A stretch of DNA of 64,000 nt from Chitinophagaceae bacterium (GCA_016720745.1 JADKKA010000018.1:1364001-1428000), one strand, 5' to 3'; counted from the first letter of the stretch, positions 35,079 to 44,463 are shown. The notes: a model not told the origin generated them from the letters alone. Translations and numbers: made by a program.

Positions 35079-36344
35079 ATGACTGCCCCCGCCCAAAAAC
35101 ACCATTCCGTTTTCAATATTGCTGTGATCGTGGCAGCACTGGGTTATTTCGTGGATATCTATGACCTCCTGTTGTTCACGATTGTAAGAGAGCCGAGTCT
35201 GAAAGGACTTGGCGTAGACCTGACCAATACCAAAGAAGTAATTCATGCCAGTACCATGGTGATCAACTGGCAAATGTGGGGGCTGTTGATCGGCGGGATT
35301 ATCTGGGGAGTGATGGGTGATAAAAAAGGAAGACTGAGTGTGCTCTTTGGATCCATCATTATTTATTCCATTGCCAATTTTTTCACCGGCTTTGTACAGG
35401 ATGTACAGCAATATGCATATGCCCGTTTTGCAGCGGGTATCGGACTGGCAGGTGAACTCGGTGCCGGTATCACCCTCGTGAGTGAATTACTTCCCAAAAA
35501 TAAAAGAGGGATCGGTACTTCCCTGGTGGCAGGGATCGGACTCTTTGGAGCAGTGGCCGCTTATTTTACTTTCCGCTTAACAGATGACTGGCGGCTTTGC
35601 TACAAGATTGGTGCGGGCTTAGGTGTGATGCTGCTCTTCTTACGGGTTTCCGTTGCCGAAAGCGGAATGTTCAAACAAGTGCGGGAATCAAAAGTGGCCC
35701 GCGGAAATTTCCTGATGTTCTTTACCAATGCCAAACGCTTTCGTAAATATGCACTCGCGATCCTGATCGGGTTACCTACCTGGTTTGTGATTGGTATCCT
35801 CGTTAATCTGAGTAACCGTTTCGCGACGGCTTTTTACGGGGATAATAATATAGAATCCGGGCGGGCTATCATGTATGCTTATTCCGCCATCGCAGTTGGT
35901 GATATCCTGGTGGGTTTTGTGAGCCAGTATTTCAAAAGCCGGAAAAAAGCGTTGTACCTATTTTACTTTTTCGCGATTGTTTCCGGCATCTATTTCTTCA
36001 GCGGCAATATCCGCAACGATGCCAGTATGTATATTGCCTGTGCGATGCTTGGTTTCAGCACCGGCTTCTGGGCCATCTTCGTTACCATGGGTGCCGAACA
36101 ATTCGGTACAAATCTCCGAGCCACCGCTGCCACTACTATTCCCAATATGGTGAGGGGCTCCCTGCCACTGATCAATTTAATGTTTGTGAACTGGTTCCAG
36201 AAAACCAATGGCTGGTCCTTTGTGCAGAGTGCGATCATCACCGGGATCGTGGTCATGGTCATTACCCTGATTGCTGCTTATTTTACGGAAGAAACTTTTC
36301 ATAAGGACCTCGACTATATGGAAACAGAAGAAATGTATCCCTAA
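35079..36344 (+). CDS. MFS transporter
   Basis: A 421-residue permease with 12 predicted helices. Motif A-like loop GVMGDKKGRLSVLFGS follows helix 2, and helix 4-5 reads FAAGIGLAGELGAGITLVSE, typical of sugar/metabolite:H+ symporters (the shikimate/proline-betaine type). Substrate unknown. It is 15 bp after dedA-like and 9 bp before a glycosyltransferase gene, so likely one transcript. Confidence 0.9.
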   Translation: MTAPAQKHHSVFNIAVIVAALGYFVDIYDLLLFTIVREPSLKGLGVDLTNTKEVIHASTMVINWQMWGLLIGGIIWGVMGDKKGRLSVLFGSIIIYSIANFFTGFVQDVQQYAYARFAAGIGLAGELGAGITLVSELLPKNKRGIGTSLVAGIGLFGAVAAYFTFRLTDDWRLCYKIGAGLGVMLLFLRVSVAESGMFKQVRESKVARGNFLMFFTNAKRFRKYALAILIGLPTWFVIGILVNLSNRFATAFYGDNNIESGRAIMYAYSAIAVGDILVGFVSQYFKSRKKALYLFYFFAIVSGIYFFSGNIRNDASMYIACAMLGFSTGFWAIFVTMGAEQFGTNLRATAATTIPNMVRGSLPLINLMFVNWFQKTNGWSFVQSAIITGIVVMVITLIAAYFTEETFHKDLDYMETEEMYP

Positions 36345-36353
36345 AAACCTGTA

Positions 36354-37358
36354 GTGGCTAAATTCCTGGTCATACGTTTTTCCTCCATCGGTGATATTGT
36401 ACTCACATCACCAGTGGTCCGCTGCCTGAAACAACAGGTACCGGATGCGGAAGTGCATTTCCTTGTGAAAGATAAATTCCATTCCATCGTTCAGCACAAT
36501 CCCTATATTGATAAAGTACATGTGCTGGCCCATAGCTGGGAACTGATGATTGAAGAATTAAAGACAGAAGACTACGATTATATCATCGATCTCCACCATA
36601 ATGTAAAAACGCTGAGGGTAAAGAAGGCACTGTCCGCAGGATCCGCCGGGAAACTAAAAGCCTTTTCTTTTTATAAACTGAATATTCAGAAATACCTGCT
36701 CACGGCATTTAAAATTAACCTGCTTCCGAAAAAACATATTGTAGACCGATACCTGAAAACAGTGGAATCTTTCGGAGTAAAAAATGACGGACAGGGACTT
36801 GATTATTTTATCGCAGAAGAAGAGAAGACCAAACTGAAAGATATTCCTGCCTCCCATCAGGCCGGTTATATTGCCTGTGTAATCGGGGCAGCACATGGCA
36901 CCAAGAAATGGCCCCTGCATAAATGGAAACAATTCTGCACGGAAATAAAACATCCTGTCATCTTACTCGGTGGCCCGGAAGACCGCGAAGCCGGCGATGC
37001 TATTGCTTCGGTTGATGATATCAAAGTGTACAATGCCTGTGGTAAGTTCAGTCTGAATGAAAGTGCCGACCTGGTCCGCAAAGCCAAACTGGTAATCACC
37101 CATGATACGGGTTTAATGCATATCGCTGCGGCTTATAAAAAACCAATCATCTCTATCTGGGGAAATACCGTACCGGCGTTTGGGATGACACCCTATTTTG
37201 GTGCCGCCATGGTGCCTGACGTGATTTTACAGGTACAGAAACTATGGTGCCGTCCCTGTTCCAAGATCGGATACAATAAATGTCCGCTCGGCCATTTCAA
37301 ATGCATGGAAAAAATTGCCGTGGAAGATTTGTTACAAAGAACCAGGCAAAGTATCTGA
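36354..37358 (+). CDS. Glycosyltransferase family 9 (heptosyltransferase-like)
   Basis: A 334-residue GT9 protein that would transfer a sugar (heptose or similar) from a nucleotide donor to lipopolysaccharide core. N-terminal RFSSIGDIVLTSPVVRCLK and VHFLVKDKF, C-terminal nucleotide-binding DTGLMHIAAAYKKPIISIWG and GHFKCMEKI. The start is GTG at 36354; no ATG gives a full N-terminus. No LPS gene cluster adjoins it. Confidence 0.93.
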   Translation: MAKFLVIRFSSIGDIVLTSPVVRCLKQQVPDAEVHFLVKDKFHSIVQHNPYIDKVHVLAHSWELMIEELKTEDYDYIIDLHHNVKTLRVKKALSAGSAGKLKAFSFYKLNIQKYLLTAFKINLLPKKHIVDRYLKTVESFGVKNDGQGLDYFIAEEEKTKLKDIPASHQAGYIACVIGAAHGTKKWPLHKWKQFCTEIKHPVILLGGPEDREAGDAIASVDDIKVYNACGKFSLNESADLVRKAKLVITHDTGLMHIAAAYKKPIISIWGNTVPAFGMTPYFGAAMVPDVILQVQKLWCRPCSKIGYNKCPLGHFKCMEKIAVEDLLQRTRQSI

Positions 37359-37390
37359 TCTGGGATCAGCACTTTGCCCGGTATAGTTGT

Positions 37391-37495
37391 TTAGAAAAAG
37401 AAAATGAAGAGCAACGCAAATGCCATCACAAATCCAACAATCACCAGTCGGGCCTGTGCATTTTCATCGTCCAGCAGGAGTCTAAATTTTTTCAT
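37391..37495 (-). CDS. Putative small single-pass membrane protein
   Basis: A 34-codon ORF starts MKKFRLLLDDENAQARLVIV and continues as a hydrophobic helix ending in FFF, then TAA. It has a charged N-terminus and one transmembrane segment. It is the only sensible content of the 325-bp gap 37359-37683, and a well-spaced promoter on the same strand (37589-37619) points at it, giving an ~88-nt leader. No family known; the coding call rests on composition, hydrophobicity and the promoter. Confidence 0.45.
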   Translation of the reverse strand: MKKFRLLLDDENAQARLVIVGFVMAFALLFIFFF

Positions 37496-37588
37496 AACCT
37501 GATTTTTTTAGTTTTACAATAGATTTCGAAATCAGGTTTTCCAGGAATGGGTCACGGAAATTCAGAAAGGATAGGAGTGCAGATGGGG

Positions 37589-37619
37589 CAAAAATAGAAT
37601 ACGGATTTTGTATTTGCAA
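37589..37619 (-). promoter_or_regulatory. Bacteroidota promoter reading into small membrane ORF
   Basis: Minus-strand TTG (37617-37619), 20-nt spacer, TATTTTTG (37589-37596): both elements match the Bacteroidota -33/-7 consensus. Confidence 0.6.
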
Positions 37620-37683
37620 TCTTAACCCCATAGGAAATATACGTTTCTGCATATCTATTTCATCCAATCAACTCTTTTTTAAC

Positions 37684-38628
37684 ATGAACCGCCTTTTATT
37701 AATCATTTTCATGCTGCTGGGTATTCGTTGTTTTACGATAGCACAGGCTGTTGACAATAAAATTGATTCCTTCCGGGCCGGTACCGATATCCTTATCAGC
37801 GTTGACCGGCCCTTAATAATACAATCGAAACGACCAACCGTACTCGTGCTTTATGCCCTTCCTAACGGTAACAGCACAGCGCAAACGATGGGGAAGAAAA
37901 TGCAGGAGGGTGATGACTGGCATTTTGATATCCAGCATATCCGGGCCCAAACGGCATTTATCCGCCGGGAATGGAAAAAGACCAACCTCATCGTCGTTTA
38001 TCTCGAAAACAATTACAGGAGCTGGCCGGCCTGGAAACAAAAGCATCCCGACTTTAAAGAAAAGATTCCTAAACTGGTTGACTCATTGGCTACACATATT
38101 GGCGGGAAGGGTTGTCAGGTTTATCTCAACGGACACAGCGGGGGAGGCAGTTTTATTTTCGGCTACCTGGCCGGTGTGCAAAAAATCCCTTCATTTATAA
38201 AACGGATCAGTTTTCTGGATAGCAATTACGGATACGATAGCAGTTATTATCCGGTCCTTCGTCAATGGCTTCAAAAAAGTAAACAGGCATCTCTTACTGT
38301 ATTTGCTTATAACGACAGTGTGGCATTATACAATGGTAAACCGGTTGTTTCAGCAACAGGAGGCACCTGGTACCGGAGCTGGATGATGGTGAAGCATTTC
38401 AGTCTGGATTGGAACATGGATTATCAACCGGGAGATAGTATCCAGTCAGTGTTCAGTAAAAAGAAAAATATTCAGTTCTATTTTAAATCAAATCTGAATC
38501 AGGGGATCTATCATACGCAGCAGGTGGAATACAATGGGTTTATCCATTCGATACTCGCCGGTACCCCATACGATTCAAGGCGCTATCAGTACTATGGCCA
38601 TAGAGCTTATCAGGAATTCATCCGCTGA
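37684..38628 (+). CDS. Secreted alpha/beta-hydrolase-like protein
   Basis: A 314-residue exported protein: signal peptide MNRLLLIIFMLLGIRCFTIAQ, then an alpha/beta-hydrolase pattern with a nucleophile elbow NGHSGGGSF (Ser152), preceded by a strand (GCQVYL) as in esterases. A possible acid (SFLDSNYG) and a late His (YGHRAY) are present but cannot be assigned safely. Enzyme class unknown. Converges with the DUF481 gene, 2 bp apart. Confidence 0.75.
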   Translation: MNRLLLIIFMLLGIRCFTIAQAVDNKIDSFRAGTDILISVDRPLIIQSKRPTVLVLYALPNGNSTAQTMGKKMQEGDDWHFDIQHIRAQTAFIRREWKKTNLIVVYLENNYRSWPAWKQKHPDFKEKIPKLVDSLATHIGGKGCQVYLNGHSGGGSFIFGYLAGVQKIPSFIKRISFLDSNYGYDSSYYPVLRQWLQKSKQASLTVFAYNDSVALYNGKPVVSATGGTWYRSWMMVKHFSLDWNMDYQPGDSIQSVFSKKKNIQFYFKSNLNQGIYHTQQVEYNGFIHSILAGTPYDSRRYQYYGHRAYQEFIR

Positions 38629-38630
38629 TC

Positions 38631-39407
38631 TCAGAGCTCATAAGTAAAACCGGTAGAAAAATTATAAATGGTCTTGGGAGCTGTTCCCGCCGGGAAGCGG
38701 TCATGCAGGTAATTCCATTTGACTGCCAAAGAAAAATGAGGAGTGGCTTTTACCTTGAACATAAACTGATTCATGAAGCGGTAATCACCGAACTCAGCCA
38801 ACCGCGGCTGGAAATAAGTGGTACTGATCATCTCCAGATAATCCTGCGGTAACCAGGTAAAGGAGAGATAACTGCTATTGCGTAAATCACTGTGTTCAAC
38901 CGCAGGGGTCGTAGCCTCTTTTTCATTTTCATACATCATGAGGGTGGCTGCGTACATTTTGAAGCGGGGCTTTTTAATCAGCTTGAACCTGGGTCCGGTG
39001 CCCAGGAGGATCCTTGATTTGATTTGGGTGATATCATTGTTCTGGTACTGCCCGAAAAATTCCCAGCGCAGCCATTCATTGACTTTACGGTTATAACGAA
39101 GATGAAACAATCCATCAGACAAAAAATTCTTTCCGGATACTTTCAGTAAATTATAATTCCCGAGTATTAACCACAGGCCCTGATCATTGCTGGTCTTATA
39201 CTGGAGATGCGCATCGGCATTGGCCCCGAAAATTTTGATGGTATTCCGGGTCATACTGAATGCAGCCCCAAAACTTCCCTGCCATCCCACTGTATCGGAT
39301 TGCATCCGGGCACTTTCAACATTCACGATCTGGGTTTTACCTGCGATAGAAAAGAACAAAACGGCCAGCACCAGCAAGGCCTTTTTCAAAAGAAGGGTTG
39401 ACTGCAT
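38631..39407 (-). CDS. DUF481 outer-membrane-type protein
   Basis: A 258-residue secreted beta-barrel-like protein: signal peptide through IAGKTQ, then alternating aromatic/polar strands (GWQGSFGAAFSM, LWLILGNYNLLK, FHLRYNRKVNEWLRWEFFGQ) characteristic of DUF481, ending in FSTGFTYEL with a near-terminal aromatic residue, as in outer-membrane barrels. It is the last gene of a minus-strand run that starts at 43594. Role unknown. Confidence 0.8.
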   Translation of the reverse strand: MQSTLLLKKALLVLAVLFFSIAGKTQIVNVESARMQSDTVGWQGSFGAAFSMTRNTIKIFGANADAHLQYKTSNDQGLWLILGNYNLLKVSGKNFLSDGLFHLRYNRKVNEWLRWEFFGQYQNNDITQIKSRILLGTGPRFKLIKKPRFKMYAATLMMYENEKEATTPAVEHSDLRNSSYLSFTWLPQDYLEMISTTYFQPRLAEFGDYRFMNQFMFKVKATPHFSLAVKWNYLHDRFPAGTAPKTIYNFSTGFTYEL

Positions 39408-39459
39408 TGCGTATCATAAGTGATAGCTTAAAATGGATAAGTAGGTTTTGGTGTAAGAT

Positions 39460-40561
39460 TTATTCCATCGAAAAATCAGGATAAGCATTCAGCAGGTCAT
39501 CCATCCTGCTTTGCGGAAAGCTTTTACGCTGCCTGAAATTTTTAATCACCATTTTTGCTGAATCCGGATTATTTTCTTCCAGGTAAGTGGCCGCCAGTTC
39601 CAGCTGGGCATCAGCAAATGCAGGATAGTTGGCGGTTACCAGCAACAGGTGTTCTTTTGCTTTGACCGGATTCTCCATCACATTATAACAGAGATAACGG
39701 TAATAATCCAGAAAAGGATCTTTATTGATCATTTTATCAACGGCATTGATGGCGCCCATGACCTTGTCATATTCTTTGCGCATAAAATAAGCATCCATCA
39801 GGATGAGTTGCATATTGGCTTCATCGGGAAAAGCCGCCAGTAATTCATCAATAGCCTGCTGGTGTTTTTCATCATCCAGTCCGGAGCAGATTTCCACCTT
39901 CACAATCCGGAAGGCTTTTGCTTTCCGGCCTTCTTCAGGGATATTCATGTAGATGTCATAGGCTTCCTGGTATTCACCGGCATTTATTTTTTTACGGATA
40001 TCAGGCAGGGAACTGATCCAGGAATCTGTTTTATTGCTTTTATCAATGATTCCGGCAAACTGATCGTAAATGCCTTTGATGGTGACTGACAAATTTTCAC
40101 CGGAGGTATAAACAAAAATATCTGCGATCCTGATATCTCCCTTTTTCCTTTTCAGCTCCATATCATGGTAATTGATACTGCCATCGCTGTAGAGGCGGAA
40201 AATCATGTGTTGTTTGCTGTCTTTCTCATATATCCTCACCAGTTCATAACTGCCTTCCTTTGATAGGGCTTCCACGATCTTGCTGCCCATATTGGCGGCC
40301 TTGCGGATTCCGGCACCAAATTCCCGGGCGCCACTGTTGGATTTTAATCCGGCACGGCTGATGATTTCATCGCGGTCAACGGCATCATCCATAAACTGGC
40401 CATCCTTTTTTTCGATGGACTGTTGCAGTTGTTTGGCAAATTCCCTGGCTTCTTTTTCAAGAATGGGTTTTTCCTTTGCCACCACAGGCAAAAAGGAAAA
40501 TAGCTAACAGAATGGGGAGCACTCTCCCTTGCAGGATGGCGATGCCTTTATTATTCATCAT
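39460..40561 (-). CDS. Secreted TPR-like protein, signal peptide frameshifted
   Basis: The main frame (39460-40491, ~343 residues) encodes a charged, helical protein with TPR-like pairs (EYQEAYDIYMNIPEEGRKAK; KVMGAINAVDKMINKDPFL; DAQLELAATYLEENNPDSAK) but starts only at TTG. In another frame, ATG 40561 or 40558 begins MMNNKGIAILQGRVLPILLA, a good signal peptide, overlapping the previous gene's stop (TAATG). Removing one A from the A5 tract at 40490-40494 joins both frames into a normal secreted protein continuing PVVAKEKPILEKEA. I call one gene with an apparent +1 insertion; real mutation, slippage or sequencing error cannot be told apart. Function unknown. Confidence 0.65.
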
Positions 40562-40980
40562 TATGTATTGGGGTTAAAGCTGGGTTGAAACAAAACAGGA
40601 AATATCTTATGCAGTCTCGCCTGTTTCTTTTTGTCCAGCATATCGTAGGTCTTGTTGAATTTCTGCAGACAAATCACCTGCAATGCTTTTTGCTGACCGG
40701 CACGGATCTCGTTTACAATAACCGTGGCTACGGCTTCCGGTACAAAGGCATCCCCGGTTTCAAAAATGATACGGTCATGCATTTGCCCCGTACCCAGGTA
40801 ACTTTTGAAAAGCCTTTCCTGAATATACCTGGCCAACTGATCAGCACTTACCGTATCCCGGCCCACCGTGACCAGCCCAAACTCATCCACTTTTACCTGT
40901 AATACTTTTTCGGCGGCAGGAGGATGGGCCGCAGAAAGGAGACCGAAAATCAGTCCCGGAAGCAGAAGGAAAAATCGCAT
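40561..40980 (-). CDS. Small secreted protein, ExbD-like second half
   Basis: A 139-residue exported protein: MRFFLLLPGLIFGLLSAAHP signal, then VDEFGLVTVGRDTVSADQLA and a helix/strand pattern ending with VIVNEIRAGQQKALQVICLQ. This loosely recalls the periplasmic domain of ExbD/TolR but lacks the membrane anchor with its key Asp, so it is not called as ExbD. Its stop overlaps the start of the next gene by one base (TAATG), indicating translational coupling. Confidence 0.65.
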   Translation of the reverse strand: MRFFLLLPGLIFGLLSAAHPPAAEKVLQVKVDEFGLVTVGRDTVSADQLARYIQERLFKSYLGTGQMHDRIIFETGDAFVPEAVATVIVNEIRAGQQKALQVICLQKFNKTYDMLDKKKQARLHKIFPVLFQPSFNPNT

Positions 40981-41015
40981 AACCAGTATGTTTGGAAATT
41001 TGAAGTTAGTGGTTT

Positions 41016-42926
41016 TTACTGTAGTTCACTGAGCTCCAGCCAGCGCATTTCTTTCTCATCCAGCAGCCTGCCGATTTCGGTGATCCGCAGCGAAAGCGCC
41101 TGCAGTTCCTCAAAAGGGGTATCTCCGCTATTCAGTTTTTCCGTCACGATTTCTTTTTCCCGGTTCAGTTCAGGGATTTCTTTTTCCAGTAATTCAAACT
41201 CTCTTTTTTCTTTATAAGATAACTGCCGCTTAGCCGTTTGGGTTTTTTCAACACTCACTGCCGCAATGGATGGTTGATCCGTTTGCGTTAGGGTGGTGCC
41301 AATCCGCTCCTGTACGCCTTCTTTATCTTTAGCTAGCCGGATCTGTTCTTCCCGGTACTGGGAATAATTCCCCGGGAAATCCCTGATCCATCCATCTCCT
41401 TCAAAAACAAATAAATGGTCGACCAGCCGGTCCATGAAATAACGGTCATGGGATACGATCAGCAGGCAACCCGGGAATTCACTCAGAAAATTTTCCAGTA
41501 CACCGAGTGTGGGCAGGTCAAGGTCATTGGTAGGTTCATCGAGGATCAGGAAATTAGGATTGCGGAAAAGAATCGACAGCAGGTGCAGTCTTCTTTTTTC
41601 TCCCCCGCTCAGTTTACTGATATAGGTATACTGTTTATCCGGATCAAATAAAAATAACTGCAGGAACTGCGCCGCACTGAGGGAACCACCACCGGCCAGT
41701 GGAAAATGTTCGGCCATGTTTTTTACAAACTCAATCACCCGCATGTCTTCTTTCACTACCAGTCCCTGCTGCGAATAATTGCCGAATAGGACGGTATCAC
41801 CCACATTGATTTTTCCGCTGTCGGCCTGTTCTAAGCCCTGCAGGATATTGATAAATGTGGATTTGCCCACCCCGTTTTTGCCCACCACACCAATCCTTTC
41901 TCCTTTTTTAAAAGTGTAATCAAATCCTTTGAGCAATACTTTTTCTCCATAGCTTTTATATACTTTCTTCAGCTCGATTACTTTTCCGCCCAGCCGGTTC
42001 ATTTTCATTTCCAGCTGGAGCTGTTCATCCAGTATTTGCTGTTTCGCTTTTTTCTCTACTTCATAAAAATTATCCTGCCGGCTCTTGCTCTTGGTGGTTC
42101 TGGCCCGGGGTTGCTTGCGCATCCATTCCAGTTCTTTTCGATACAAATTTCTTGCTTTGTCAATACTGGCCGCTTCACTTTCGGTACGGGCTGCTTTCTT
42201 CTCCAGGTAATTGGCATAATCACCTTTATAAGAATAGAGTTCGGATCCGTCCAGTTCCCAGATTTCATCGCAAACAGTATCCAGAAAATAGCGGTCGTGG
42301 GTCACCAGTAAGAGGGTGGTATTTTCTTTATCCAGATAATGTTCCAGCCATTCCACCATTTCCACATCCAGGTGGTTGGTGGGTTCATCCATCACAAGTA
42401 ATACATGTTTATGTTCAAAGCCCACATCAATCAGGGTCCGGGCCAGGGCTACTCTTTTGCGCTGACCACCACTCAGGGTACGTACTGGCTGGTTAAGCTG
42501 ATGGATATTCAGTTTACCCAGCACCTGTTTTACTTTGGCATCAAAATCCCAGGCACCCAGTTCATCCATTTTCATAACGGCAGCACTGAGCAGTACCGGA
42601 TCATCCTGTTCACTGATGACCTCATATTCCCGGATGGCATTCATGATGGGATGGTTATGGAAAAAAATATTATCCACCACCGATTTGTCTTCCATAAAGG
42701 CGGGTTCCTGTTCAAACAGTACCACATCCACATCCTTATTGATCCAGGCCTTACCCTCATCAGGGGTTTCTTTGCCCGCCAGGATCCGGAGCAGGGTGGA
42801 TTTCCCGGTACCATTCCGGGCCACGAGGGCAATTTTATCTCCTTCTTCTATATGAAAAGAAATATTGGAAAACAGGGGTTGGATGCCATAACTCTTACTA
42901 AGACCTTCCGCAGAAACATAATGCAT
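41016..42926 (-). CDS. ABC-F family ATPase (Uup-like)
   Basis: A 636-residue soluble protein with two ABC ATPase domains and no membrane part, as in ribosome-associated ABC-F proteins. Domain 1: ALVARNGTGKSTLLRIL and LSGGQRKRVALART; domain 2: GVVGKNGVGKSTFINIL and LSGGEKRRLHLLS; the linker between them contains RKQPRARTTKSKSRQ, and the C-terminus is a coiled coil (EFELLEKEIPELNREKEIV) as in Uup. The start at ATG 42926 is fixed by the promoter box 4 nt upstream; an open extension to 42971 is not used. It probably resolves stalled ribosomes. Confidence 0.95.
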   Translation of the reverse strand: MHYVSAEGLSKSYGIQPLFSNISFHIEEGDKIALVARNGTGKSTLLRILAGKETPDEGKAWINKDVDVVLFEQEPAFMEDKSVVDNIFFHNHPIMNAIREYEVISEQDDPVLLSAAVMKMDELGAWDFDAKVKQVLGKLNIHQLNQPVRTLSGGQRKRVALARTLIDVGFEHKHVLLVMDEPTNHLDVEMVEWLEHYLDKENTTLLLVTHDRYFLDTVCDEIWELDGSELYSYKGDYANYLEKKAARTESEAASIDKARNLYRKELEWMRKQPRARTTKSKSRQDNFYEVEKKAKQQILDEQLQLEMKMNRLGGKVIELKKVYKSYGEKVLLKGFDYTFKKGERIGVVGKNGVGKSTFINILQGLEQADSGKINVGDTVLFGNYSQQGLVVKEDMRVIEFVKNMAEHFPLAGGGSLSAAQFLQLFLFDPDKQYTYISKLSGGEKRRLHLLSILFRNPNFLILDEPTNDLDLPTLGVLENFLSEFPGCLLIVSHDRYFMDRLVDHLFVFEGDGWIRDFPGNYSQYREEQIRLAKDKEGVQERIGTTLTQTDQPSIAAVSVEKTQTAKRQLSYKEKREFELLEKEIPELNREKEIVTEKLNSGDTPFEELQALSLRITEIGRLLDEKEMRWLELSELQ

Positions 42927-42930
42927 GGCG

Positions 42931-42938
42931 CAAATATA
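42931..42938 (-). promoter_or_regulatory. -7 promoter box of ABC-F gene, predicts leaderless mRNA
   Basis: Minus-strand TATATTTG, exact TAnnTTTG match, ends 4 nt before ATG 42926; lies in the 14-bp gap to, and just at the end of, the upstream DnaJ-domain gene. Confidence 0.55.
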
Positions 42939-42940
42939 GC

Positions 42941-43594
42941 TCAACGGCCGGCAAGCCAGATCAATCCGCAAAGCAGGAGGGTGGTTATTATGATCAGCAG
43001 GAGAGAATATTTTTCCTGCCGGTAACGGCGACCTGTTTTTTGCCTTTGATCCCGTATCAGTTCAAGGGCCGCCGTATCGGTTCCGGCTAGTTTTTCCAGC
43101 TGGTCATATACGGGCGAAGTAAAGGCCGGTGGCAGGGCCTTGCTGGCCTTTAGTATTTTTTGAATCGCTTCCCGGATGGTATTATTCTCCTGAAAAGGGT
43201 GAAGCTGTTCAATAGCAGTATCGGGGATCAATTCCAGTATATATTCCTGTAAACCGCCTTTATCCATCCGGAATACATCCAGGGTGGATACATATTTCTC
43301 CAGTTCCAATGCCTGTTTCAGCAGGTTCACGGGTGTAACAGTATCCTGTGTTCTTTTTTTACCGATACTCTGGTTATACCAGCGTTGCTGCAGGTAATAT
43401 TCTTTTTTCGAGGGATCAGATAATACTTCATAAGCCTCCTTGATCTCCGTAAAACGGGCATTGGCATAGGGATCATTGGGCTTTTTATCAGGATGGTAAA
43501 TAAGGGCCAGTCGCCGGTAAGCCTTCCTGATCTCCGCTGCTGTGGCCGAGGGTTCCAGTTCCAGGATGGCGAAATAGTTCTTGATATTAAACAT
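42941..43594 (-). CDS. J-domain protein with C-terminal membrane anchor
   Basis: A 217-residue protein with an N-terminal J-domain (FAILELEPSATAAEIRKAYR, HPD motif in ALIYHPDKKP, FTEIKEAYEVLSDPSKKEYY) and a single C-terminal transmembrane helix (LLLIIITTLLLCGLIWLAG). It would recruit DnaK to the inner face of the membrane. I start at ATG 43594 because the J-domain begins there; the longer open frame to 43816 overlaps the divergent SOD gene. A near-consensus promoter box (TATCTTCG, 43600-43607) lies 5 nt upstream. Confidence 0.9.
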   Translation of the reverse strand: MFNIKNYFAILELEPSATAAEIRKAYRRLALIYHPDKKPNDPYANARFTEIKEAYEVLSDPSKKEYYLQQRWYNQSIGKKRTQDTVTPVNLLKQALELEKYVSTLDVFRMDKGGLQEYILELIPDTAIEQLHPFQENNTIREAIQKILKASKALPPAFTSPVYDQLEKLAGTDTAALELIRDQRQKTGRRYRQEKYSLLLIIITTLLLCGLIWLAGR

Positions 43595-43716
43595 GGGGGC
43601 GAAGATAAAGCCGGAAGTCCAAGGAAAGTTATTGTGACAATCTGATAACCGAAGCGGCAGGATTCTTGTGTTAAAAGAAGTTACCTTTAAGCATCTGATT
43701 AAATAAAATACATTGT

Positions 43717-44463
43717 ATGGATAATAAAATGAAGGGGAGAAGGGATTTCCTGAAAAAAACCGGGTTGGCAGGTGCTGCCGCTGTTGTACTTCCACATTGG
43801 GCCTGTGCCGGTACAAAGGGAATCAATACTCCGTTTGCAGCAGAAGAAATACCTTATCAGCAGCAGGCATTGTTGTATAGCTATAGCGCACTGGAACCAG
43901 CCATTGATGCCATGACGATGGAGATCCATTACAGTAAACATGCCGCAGCGTATACCAAAAATCTGACCGATGCGCTTACTGCGGAAGCAGTGGATCCAAC
44001 AAAAGAAAAACTGACCGCCTTACTGGGAAAGATTTCAAAATACTCTGCCAAGATGCGGAATAACGGTGGTGGTCATTATAATCATGAGTTCTTCTGGAAA
44101 AGCATGAAGGCACCCGCAGAAGGCAATGCCCCGGCAGGGACGGTATTGCAATCCATTCAAAAAGATTTTGGATCAGTGGATACATTCAAAACCCAGTTTG
44201 CCGATGCAGGTAAGAACCGATTTGGCAGTGGATGGGCCTGGTTGGTGAAATCTAATGATGGCAAATTAATGGTGGGATCAACTCCTAATCAGGATAATCC
44301 ATTGATGGACCTGAGTGATTTAAAAGGCACGCCCCTGCTGGCACTGGATGTATGGGAACATGCCTATTACCTGAAATACCAGAATCGCCGGGCAGATTAT
44401 ATCAATGCCTGGTGGAGCCTGGTGAACTGGTCGGTAGTGCAGAAAAGATTTGAGAGCGCCTGA
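43717..44463 (+). CDS. Exported Fe/Mn superoxide dismutase
   Basis: A 248-residue iron- or manganese-type superoxide dismutase that carries a twin-arginine-type leader (GRRDFLKKTGLAGAAAVVLP), so it should act outside the cytoplasm. The four metal ligands are in place: His71 (MEIHYSKHAAAY), His120 (GHYNHEFFW), Asp211 and His215 (LDVWEHAYYLKY). Two ATGs (43717, 43729) give the same leader. Cytosolic location is the rule for this family in many bacteria, so export is notable. Converges tightly with the dienelactone hydrolase gene. Confidence 0.94.
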   Translation: MDNKMKGRRDFLKKTGLAGAAAVVLPHWACAGTKGINTPFAAEEIPYQQQALLYSYSALEPAIDAMTMEIHYSKHAAAYTKNLTDALTAEAVDPTKEKLTALLGKISKYSAKMRNNGGGHYNHEFFWKSMKAPAEGNAPAGTVLQSIQKDFGSVDTFKTQFADAGKNRFGSGWAWLVKSNDGKLMVGSTPNQDNPLMDLSDLKGTPLLALDVWEHAYYLKYQNRRADYINAWWSLVNWSVVQKRFESA

